From positions 1 through 17,154 of the forward strand of contig CAZOVK010000050.1 in assembly GCA_964583165.1 (NCBI GenBank): a stretch of DNA of 17,154 bases, in the 5' to 3' direction. This DNA comes from CAZOVK01 sp964583165 (GTDB lineage: Bacteria > Bacillota > Clostridia > Lachnospirales > WRAX01). Positions 12,790-17,154 of this stretch are shown one piece after another (position 1 is the first letter of the stretch; each line of letters begins with the position of its first letter). The notes under the pieces were generated by a model. It had not been told where the DNA came from. It saw nothing but the letters and a program-made list of their open reading frames with translations, and searched no databases. The position numbers were made by a program, and so were the translations under genes.

Positions 12790-13563
12790 ATGGAGGTAAT
12801 TATTCTTTCAATCATAGCCGGCGTTGTTGGAACAGGCACGGGTGGTTTAATCGCAAGTTTTCTGGGTAATACGTCTGACCGAATGACCAGTGCGTTGCTT
12901 AGTTTTGCGTCCGGCGTGATGATTGCTATTGTATGCTTCGGGCTTATACCGGAGGCACTGCTTATAAGCGGCTTAGAAGTTTGTATCGTAGGGATACTGT
13001 TGGGGGTTCTTGTGGTCTTAGGGCTAAACCGCGCTGTTGATAAATTCACGGGCGCACCGGCGCCTATACATGAAACACCTGAAGAGCTCTATCATCAAAG
13101 CCCCGTCATAAGACAGAAAGGCTTGTTAAAATCAGGCTTCATTATGCTAATGGCAATCGGGCTTCATAACATCCCAGAGGGTTTGGCGATTGGTTCGGGC
13201 GGTAGCTATAATTTGACACTGGGACTTGCGCTGGCTGTTATGATTGCACTACATAATATACCCGAGGGCATGGCGATTGCTACACCACTTATTGCGGGTG
13301 GTCTATCGCGCTCACGCGCTGTTTTTTTGACTACTATAAGCGGGGCGCCTACGATTATCGGCGCGCTGTTGGGTATGCTTTTGGGTGAGATTTCTCCAAC
13401 AGCTATTGCGCTATCGCTTTCGGGGGCGGGTGGGGCGATGCTCTATGTTGTGTTTGGCGAGATAATCCCACAATCGGTTGTACTGAATAAGAACAGAACC
13501 CCAACCATGATTGCGCTGGCGGGGATTGTAATCGGTATGGTGATTACTCTGGGCGGTTTCTAG
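12790..13563 (+). CDS. ZIP-family divalent metal transporter
   Basis: A 257-residue inner-membrane protein of the ZIP family, which moves zinc or related divalent metals into the cytoplasm. It has about eight hydrophobic helices. Two copies of HNIPEG occur, at 126-131 (TM4) and 155-160 (TM5), forming the binuclear metal site. The family loop between TM3 and TM4 holds scattered histidines (HETPEELYHQ, about 94-103), which may sense metal. The layout resembles ZupT and the Firmicute GufA-like branch. ATG 12790 is chosen because GGGAGG (12779-12784) sits five bases ahead; the frame is open further upstream but runs through the promoter. It converges on sigF with only three bases between stop codons and no terminator hairpin visible. 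Confidence 0.9.
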   Translation: MEVIILSIIAGVVGTGTGGLIASFLGNTSDRMTSALLSFASGVMIAIVCFGLIPEALLISGLEVCIVGILLGVLVVLGLNRAVDKFTGAPAPIHETPEELYHQSPVIRQKGLLKSGFIMLMAIGLHNIPEGLAIGSGGSYNLTLGLALAVMIALHNIPEGMAIATPLIAGGLSRSRAVFLTTISGAPTIIGALLGMLLGEISPTAIALSLSGAGGAMLYVVFGEIIPQSVVLNKNRTPTMIALAGIVIGMVITLGGF

Positions 13564-13566
13564 CCT

Positions 13567-14295
13567 TTACTTCAAAAACTCTTCCCGAATCCGCTCTATT
13601 ACCTTTTTCTCTATTCTCGAAATCTGAACCTGGGACACGCCGATAGCTTCGGCGACTTGTGCCTGGGTTTTTTCTTGAAAGTAGCGCATGAAAATGACCG
13701 TGCGCTCACGAGCGGGCAGGGTGGCGAGTATCTGTTTGAGCGTCAGAGAATCAACAATGCTCTCGTCGTGGCTGTTTTCGCTCTTGATTTTGTCTATAAG
13801 AAGCGACGACTGACCGTCATGGGGGTCACTTGTCGCATAGATAGATTCGACCTCATAACCCGATTCGAGCGCAAGCGCAAGCTCTTCTGTATCGGTGTTG
13901 AGTGTTGCCGCCAACTCCTCCATTGTCGGGCTGCGGTGAAATTCATGCTGAATGCGCTCAATCTCGCGCTTGGCGCGGACGGACAGCTCTCGGAGGGGTC
14001 GCGACACCTTCAACAACCCGTCATCACGTAAGAATCGCTTGATTTCGCCCATAATCATCGGCACGGCATATGTCGAAAAGCGAACGGAAAAGGACGTATC
14101 GAACTTGTCGATACACCGAATAAGCCCAATCGCGCCGATTTGGAAGAGGTCTTCCATTTCAATGCCGCGGTTATGAAACTTCCGAACGACACTCCAAATC
14201 AACCCCGTGTTCTGGCTCACGAGAAGGTCGCGGGCTTCGCGGTCACCCGCCTGTGCGCGTTCTATCAGCTCATATGTGTTCACCGTGTCGCTCAT
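13567..14295 (-). CDS. sigF: Forespore sigma factor SigF
   Basis: The first compartment-specific sigma factor of endospore formation, active in the forespore and held inactive by SpoIIAB. The 242 residues lack region 1, as usual for sporulation sigmas. Region 2 runs from LVSQNTGLIWSVVRKF through MEDLFQIGAIGLIRCIDKFD to FSTYAVPMIMGEIKRFLRDD. Region 3 follows with KVSRPLREL and the helical RSPTMEELAATL. Region 4 has LPARERTVIFMRYF, then TQAQVAEAIGVSQVQISRIE as helix-turn-helix. SigG is similar, but the position directly after spoIIAA and spoIIAB fixes the identity. The start is ATG 14295 with AGGGGG nine bases ahead, 51 bases after the spoIIAB stop. It is the third gene of the operon. Confidence 0.95.
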   Translation of the reverse strand: MSDTVNTYELIERAQAGDREARDLLVSQNTGLIWSVVRKFHNRGIEMEDLFQIGAIGLIRCIDKFDTSFSVRFSTYAVPMIMGEIKRFLRDDGLLKVSRPLRELSVRAKREIERIQHEFHRSPTMEELAATLNTDTEELALALESGYEVESIYATSDPHDGQSSLLIDKIKSENSHDESIVDSLTLKQILATLPARERTVIFMRYFQEKTQAQVAEAIGVSQVQISRIEKKVIERIREEFLK

Positions 14296-14346
14296 AAAAT
14301 CATGCCCCCTGCAAGCGCGGTTAATGGTTTGCGCCCGTCTATGTAA

Positions 14347-14775
14347 TTATTCCGCAAGGGTCTTAGTCATCACAACCGACGTACCCGCGCCCGGTACACT
14401 TGTGACCTCCACGTTGTCCATAAAAGTTTCCATAACCGTAAAGCCCATGCCACTGCGCTCGGCCTCGGGTTTGGTGGTATATAGGGGCGAACGCGCAAGC
14501 TCAATATCCGTAATGCCCACGCCCGTATCACTGACCGTGACGGTTATAACCCGCGCTTCCTGCGATAGTGTCAGGCACACAAGCTTGTCCGCTCCGCCGC
14601 CGTCATAACCGTGTACAATCGCGTTAGTGACGGCCTCCGATACAGCCGTCTTAATGTCCGTCAGCTCCGCTACAGTGGGATTGAGCGGCGTAAGAAATGC
14701 CGCCGCTAACACCCGCGCTAGCGACTCGTTCTGAGATATTGCGCAAAACCTTGTTTCAAGCCAATTATCCGGCAT
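14347..14775 (-). CDS. spoIIAB: Anti-sigma-F factor and serine kinase SpoIIAB
   Basis: Binds sigma-F and keeps it inactive. It also phosphorylates SpoIIAA with ATP, which sets the switch after the polar septum forms. The 142 residues are normal length. The GHKL ATPase fold is evident: the N-box SEAVTNAIVHGY (46-57, with catalytic glutamate 47 and asparagine 51), the G1 box VSDTGVGI (81-88), a flexible lid with SPLYTTKPEAERSG, and the G2-type GMGFTVMETFMD (109-120). The N-terminal NESLARVLAAAF helix is the sigma- and SpoIIAA-binding surface in characterised homologues. Its start overlaps the end of spoIIAA by 11 bases, giving coupled, near-stoichiometric synthesis of the two partners. Confidence 0.95.
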   Translation of the reverse strand: MPDNWLETRFCAISQNESLARVLAAAFLTPLNPTVAELTDIKTAVSEAVTNAIVHGYDGGGADKLVCLTLSQEARVITVTVSDTGVGITDIELARSPLYTTKPEAERSGMGFTVMETFMDNVEVTSVPGAGTSVVMTKTLAE

Positions 14776-15121
14776 GATAACCCCCCTCTAGAGCACGCGC
14801 CGCTTCATCAGCATCCGCCGCCTCCCGCATGAGTTTATAAAGCCCCGAAATCTCGACAATCCGCCGTGCCGTATCCGTTAGCCCGGCTATTACAACAAAC
14901 CCACCCATAGCGTGCGCCAGCTTATACCGCCCAATCAGAAGCCCAACGCCCGCCGAGTCCATAAACCCAACCTTCGCGAAATCAAACACAATATGCAAAG
15001 TCCTACGCCGCTCATACTCACTGTCTATAACCTCACGCATTACTGCCGCCGCGTGGTGGTCAATATCACCATCAGGCGCGACAATCAGACATGCGCCTTT
15101 TTGCCTTATTGAAAGCTCCAT
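14765..15121 (-). CDS. spoIIAA: Anti-anti-sigma factor SpoIIAA
   Basis: A STAS-domain protein that frees sigma-F by capturing SpoIIAB when dephosphorylated (by SpoIIE in Bacillus, not in this window). The 118 residues are normal length. The phosphorylated serine is in FMDSAGVG (serine about 56), preceded by the strand LHIVFDFAKVG. GDIDHHAA and the C-terminal RRIVEISGLYKL are typical. ATG 15121 is preferred to upstream in-frame ATGs at 15160 and 15127, because GGGGGA is then seven to eight bases ahead and MELSIRQKGA aligns with the family start. It is first in the spoIIA operon, with a promoter and Spo0A-like sites upstream. Confidence 0.94.
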   Translation of the reverse strand: MELSIRQKGACLIVAPDGDIDHHAAAVMREVIDSEYERRRTLHIVFDFAKVGFMDSAGVGLLIGRYKLAHAMGGFVVIAGLTDTARRIVEISGLYKLMREAADADEAARALEGGYHAG

Positions 15122-15160
15122 CAACATTCCCCCAAAGGTATCGCAAAACTGCTTGTACAT

Positions 15161-15189
15161 ATAATAAACAAAGCCCGCCCTTTTTGCAA
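15161..15189 (-). promoter_or_regulatory. Sigma-A-like promoter of the spoIIA operon
   Basis: On the minus strand TTGCAA (15184-15189) and TATTAT (15161-15166) are separated by exactly 17 bases. The predicted start of transcription is about 30 bases before the spoIIAA ATG. I could not find a convincing sigma-H promoter (AGGANNT with GAAT), which is what drives spoIIA in Bacillus. An 8-bp inverted repeat AACAAAGC/GCTTTGTT (15167-15174 with 15196-15203) flanks the -35 region. Confidence 0.5.
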
Positions 15190-15197
15190 GAACGAGC

Positions 15198-15226
15198 TTT
15201 GTTGAAGTATGAGAAGATTTGACAAA
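15198..15226 (-). promoter_or_regulatory. Spo0A boxes upstream of spoIIA
   Basis: TTTGTCAAA on the minus strand (15218-15226) exactly matches the Spo0A box TTTGTCRAA. TTTGTTGAA on the plus strand (15198-15206) is a one-mismatch copy in opposite orientation. Relative to the putative start near 15154 they lie at about -68 and -48, fitting activation by phosphorylated Spo0A. Confidence 0.65.
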
Positions 15227-15279
15227 TTGTGTATGTAATCTATTACAAAATTACCTTGCAATAGAATTGCGCCGCAGTG

Positions 15280-15318
15280 AAAAAGTATTTAATCGGGGCT
15301 TCGAGTCACCCCATACTT
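15280..15318 (-). terminator. Probable terminator of ychF
   Basis: On the minus strand AAGTATGGGG (15309-15318) pairs with CCCC (15295-15298) and, after a 6-base bulge, ATACTT (15283-15288). TTTTT (15280-15284) overlaps the end. It begins six bases after the ychF stop and separates ychF from spoIIA. The bulge makes it weaker than a classic hairpin. Confidence 0.5.
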
Positions 15319-15324
15319 CTATTA

Positions 15325-16401
15325 CTATACGTTAAACCGAATCAAGACAACATCGCCGTCTTTCATTTCATACTCTTTGCCCTCAACGCGCACAAGCCCA
15401 TTTTCTTTTGCGGCTTGAGCTGAGCCAAGACGGTGTAAGTCGTCAAACGCCGTGACTTCGGCACGGATAAAGCCGCGCTCTAGGTCAGAGTGTATAACGC
15501 CCGCCGCTTGGGGGGCAAGAGTGCCGCGTTTGATTGTCCATGCGCGGGTTTCTTTGGGGCCTGCGGTTAAAAAGCTGATAAGCCCGAGAGTTTCATAGCT
15601 TTTGGCGATTATCTGGTCTAACCCGCTCTTCTCGATGCCTAGTTCGGCGAGAAACGCCGCCTTTTCGTCATCGGGCATGTCTGAGAGCTCGGCTTCGAGT
15701 TGGGCGCATACGACAAAAACGGGGCTTTCAGCGCCGATTAGGTTTTTTAGCGTAGTTACATAGTCGTTGCCGTCAGGCAAATCGTCTTCGGCGACGTTGG
15801 CGGCATATAACACGGGCTTGTCCGACAGTAGGTTGAGTTGGGGGAGTAATTCGCGCTCCGTATCGGTCAAATCAACGTCGCGCGCCGAAACACCCTTATC
15901 AAGTTGTTCACGGAGTTTCTTAATGAGCGCCGTCAAAGCCTTGCTTTCGGGCGTGTTGTTCTTCGCCTCTTTCGCAAAACGGCGTTCAAGGATTTCTATG
16001 TCAGATAGAATGAGTTCTAAGTTAATCGTTTCAACGTCGCGGCATGGGTCAACCGTGTTGTCAACGTGTATGACGTTTCCGTCATCAAAACAGCGTACCA
16101 CATGCACAATCGCGTCTACTTCGCGAATATGCGACAGAAATTTATTCCCCAAGCCAGCGCCGTCAGATGCTCCGCGCACAAGCCCGGCGATGTCTACAAA
16201 CTCAACCACAGCGGGCACAATCCGCGCCGAGTGGTGCATGTCAGACAAAAATTGTAACCGCCAATCAGGCACGACAGCCACGCCCACATTCGGGTCTATC
16301 GTACAAAACGGATAATTCGCTGACATGGCGCCTGCCTTTGTCAGCGAATTAAATAGTGTGGATTTCCCCACATTGGGCAAACCTATTATACCTAATTTCA
16401 T
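15325..16401 (-). CDS. ychF: Ribosome-associated ATPase/GTPase YchF (Obg family)
   Basis: A highly conserved Obg-family P-loop NTPase; characterised YchF/OLA1 proteins prefer ATP and bind ribosomes. The 358 residues are normal. Motifs are G1 GLPNVGKST (7-15), the switch region NYPFCTIDPNVG, G3 FVDIAGLVRGASDGAGLGNK, then FLSHIREVDAIVHVVRCF. The altered G4, AANVAEDDL in place of NKxD, explains the relaxed base specificity. A coiled-coil insertion lies at about 130-180. The C-terminal TGS domain covers about 275-358, with RGTLAPQAAGVIHSDLERGFIRAEV and a final DGDVVLIRFNV. The start is ATG 16401 with AGAGGT ahead. It follows the small membrane-protein gene by 9 bases, implying one transcript. Confidence 0.96.
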   Translation of the reverse strand: MKLGIIGLPNVGKSTLFNSLTKAGAMSANYPFCTIDPNVGVAVVPDWRLQFLSDMHHSARIVPAVVEFVDIAGLVRGASDGAGLGNKFLSHIREVDAIVHVVRCFDDGNVIHVDNTVDPCRDVETINLELILSDIEILERRFAKEAKNNTPESKALTALIKKLREQLDKGVSARDVDLTDTERELLPQLNLLSDKPVLYAANVAEDDLPDGNDYVTTLKNLIGAESPVFVVCAQLEAELSDMPDDEKAAFLAELGIEKSGLDQIIAKSYETLGLISFLTAGPKETRAWTIKRGTLAPQAAGVIHSDLERGFIRAEVTAFDDLHRLGSAQAAKENGLVRVEGKEYEMKDGDVVLIRFNV

Positions 16402-16410
16402 ATTGACCTC

Positions 16411-16614
16411 TTACTCAAATTTTTCGAAGAACTCGCGAATCCTCATGCCAAGCATGATTGCGTTGACAGCCAAGAGCACCAAGAGCAAAACGCCGATGAC
16501 CTTCTCGCGTTTGTCTTCCTGCTCAAGCTCAATCTCTCTCTCCATTTCTTCGAACTTTGCCTTGTCGGTTTCTTTCTGTGCTACTCGATAATGTCTTGTT
16601 GCGGCTCGTGCCAT
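16411..16614 (-). CDS. Small single-pass membrane protein with charged helix
   Basis: A 67-residue protein I cannot assign. Residues 1-38 are basic, then strongly acidic/basic (KAKFEEMEREIELEQEDKRE) and should form a long amphipathic or coiled-coil helix. Residues 39-59 (VIGVLLLVLLAVNAIMLGMRI) form one transmembrane segment, followed by a short REFFEKFE tail. The start is ATG 16614, with a strong AGGAGG eight bases ahead. The nine-base gap to ychF indicates co-transcription. The ribosome site, composition and spacing support a real gene. The positive-inside rule cannot settle the topology, because charge is high on both sides. Confidence 0.7.
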   Translation of the reverse strand: MARAATRHYRVAQKETDKAKFEEMEREIELEQEDKREKVIGVLLLVLLAVNAIMLGMRIREFFEKFE

Positions 16615-16664
16615 AGAAAACCCTCCTTTTATAATAACTATTCTAGCGCATATCGTGCATGTTA

Positions 16665-17027
16665 TTACTGTTTACAAAAATTTTGTTGTACAAAGCCCAG
16701 CTCGTTGCCGTCTAAGTCTGCTATCGTGAATTTCCGCGTGCCGTAGGGCATGGTTTTAATCGGCTCTATGACGCTCACTCTGTTTTTGAGCTGCTCCCAA
16801 AGCGTATCAGCGTCGTCAACATCAAAATTGAACCTGCCATAAGACGGCACGTTCTCACTGACCGCAATGGCAAACACCGCGCCCTCACCACAAGCAAAAT
16901 CGGCGTATGACCACATTTTGTTGACATCCGCACCCGTGCATTCAAAGCCCAAAACGCCCTCATACCATTCAATCGCCCTATGTAAATCCGATACATTGGC
17001 TCTGACGTGATTCAGCCTCGTCTTCAT
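16665..17027 (-). CDS. VOC-superfamily (glyoxalase/bleomycin-resistance/dioxygenase) protein
   Basis: A 120-residue single-module-pair VOC protein. The N-terminal half shows LNHVRANVSDLHRAIEWYEGVLGF, the usual first beta-alpha unit with the metal-ligand histidine. The C-terminal half shows RFNFDVDDADTLWEQL and KFTIADLDGNELGFVQ, ending the second unit with its glutamate ligand. Such proteins act on very diverse small molecules (methylglyoxal adducts, antibiotics, methylmalonyl-CoA), and nothing here narrows the substrate. The start is ATG 17027 with AGAGGT ahead. It lies between tRNA-Asp and the small membrane-protein gene on the same strand. A separate promoter for it was not convincing. Confidence 0.85.
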   Translation of the reverse strand: MKTRLNHVRANVSDLHRAIEWYEGVLGFECTGADVNKMWSYADFACGEGAVFAIAVSENVPSYGRFNFDVDDADTLWEQLKNRVSVIEPIKTMPYGTRKFTIADLDGNELGFVQQNFCKQ

Positions 17028-17067
17028 AAATACCTCTACACCACTGCTACATTAAAGTGTACGCTAA

Positions 17068-17089
17068 AAGCTGCCCTAATAGACAGCTT
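17068..17089 (-). terminator. Hairpin after tRNA-Asp
   Basis: On the minus strand AAGCTG (17084-17089) pairs with CAGCTT (17068-17073) around a 10-base loop and ends in TTTT. It lies about 14 bases after the tRNA 3' end and before the VOC gene. Confidence 0.6.
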
Positions 17090-17102
17090 CTTTCAATAAT
17101 AA

Positions 17103-17154
17103 CGACCCAGAAGGGGCTCGAACCCTCGACCTTCGGCGTGACAGGCCGACACTC
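17103..17154 (-). tRNA. tRNA-Asp (anticodon GUC), 5' part outside window
   Basis: The visible minus-strand part contains the anticodon arm TCGGC CTGTCAC GCCGA (anticodon GUC), variable loop AGGTC, T-arm GAGGG TTCGAGC CCCTT, 3' acceptor strand CTGGGTC and discriminator G. The D-arm and 5' acceptor strand are cut off by the window edge. CCA is not encoded. More tRNA genes may lie upstream, as this gene is often clustered. Confidence 0.92.

Noticed and set aside
15767..16315. 182-codon plus-strand frame opposite ychF
   Set aside because: It lies entirely within ychF, has low-complexity serine-rich translation, and is a coding shadow.
1..17154. CRISPR arrays, insertion sequences, prophage genes, rRNA or classical riboswitches
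   Set aside because: No regularly spaced direct repeats, transposase or integrase motifs, rRNA stretches, or T-box/SAM/FMN-type signature sequences were seen on either strand.

Overview
The window looks like chromosome from an endospore-forming Firmicute, most likely a Clostridia-class or related uncultured lineage of roughly 50% GC. The grounds are a complete spoIIAA-spoIIAB-sigF operon with a Spo0A-type box upstream, a YtfJ/GerW-family gene, a BofC-like gene, frequent TTG and GTG starts with strong GGAGG ribosome sites, and tRNA genes without an encoded CCA. No phage, insertion sequence, plasmid or CRISPR structure was seen. Most genes are housekeeping.

Layout. (1) 1-2751, plus strand: the 3' part of hisC, a DUF1461-type membrane protein, a DUF2953 protein and a YtfJ/GerW-family gene, closed by a strong hairpin. 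(2) 2789-6335, minus strand: a GlmU-like acetyltransferase whose uridylyltransferase half has decayed, then murC, a dense cluster of DnaA boxes, a short biotin ligase with no canonical start codon, and a 108-residue orphan translationally coupled to it. (3) 6421-10862, plus strand: promoter, coaX, dusB, a phosphodiesterase/phosphatase-like protein and a UMF1-type MFS exporter, ending in a 14-bp-stem terminator. (4) 10863-11207: a gene-free stretch between convergent genes that is full of inverted repeats and may encode a structured RNA. (5) 11208-12657, minus strand: a BofC-like gene, a carboxymuconolactone decarboxylase-family gene, a decayed methyltransferase pseudogene and tRNA-Gln(CUG). 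This part is AT-richer. (6) 12733-13563, plus strand: a ZIP metal transporter. (7) 13567-17154, minus strand: a tRNA-Asp cut by the window edge, a VOC protein, a small membrane protein, ychF and the spoIIA operon.

Functionally, murC and the GlmU-like gene belong to peptidoglycan precursor supply. coaX and the biotin ligase belong to cofactor metabolism. The sporulation genes give the forespore sigma factor and its anti-sigma and anti-anti-sigma switch, with BofC- and YtfJ-like proteins as probable later sporulation functions. The items most worth a second look are the DnaA-box cluster away from any dnaA/dnaN gene, the uridylyltransferase-dead GlmU, the start-less and C-terminally short biotin ligase, the recurring twin stem-loops just after stop codons, and the structured intergenic block at 10948-11163.
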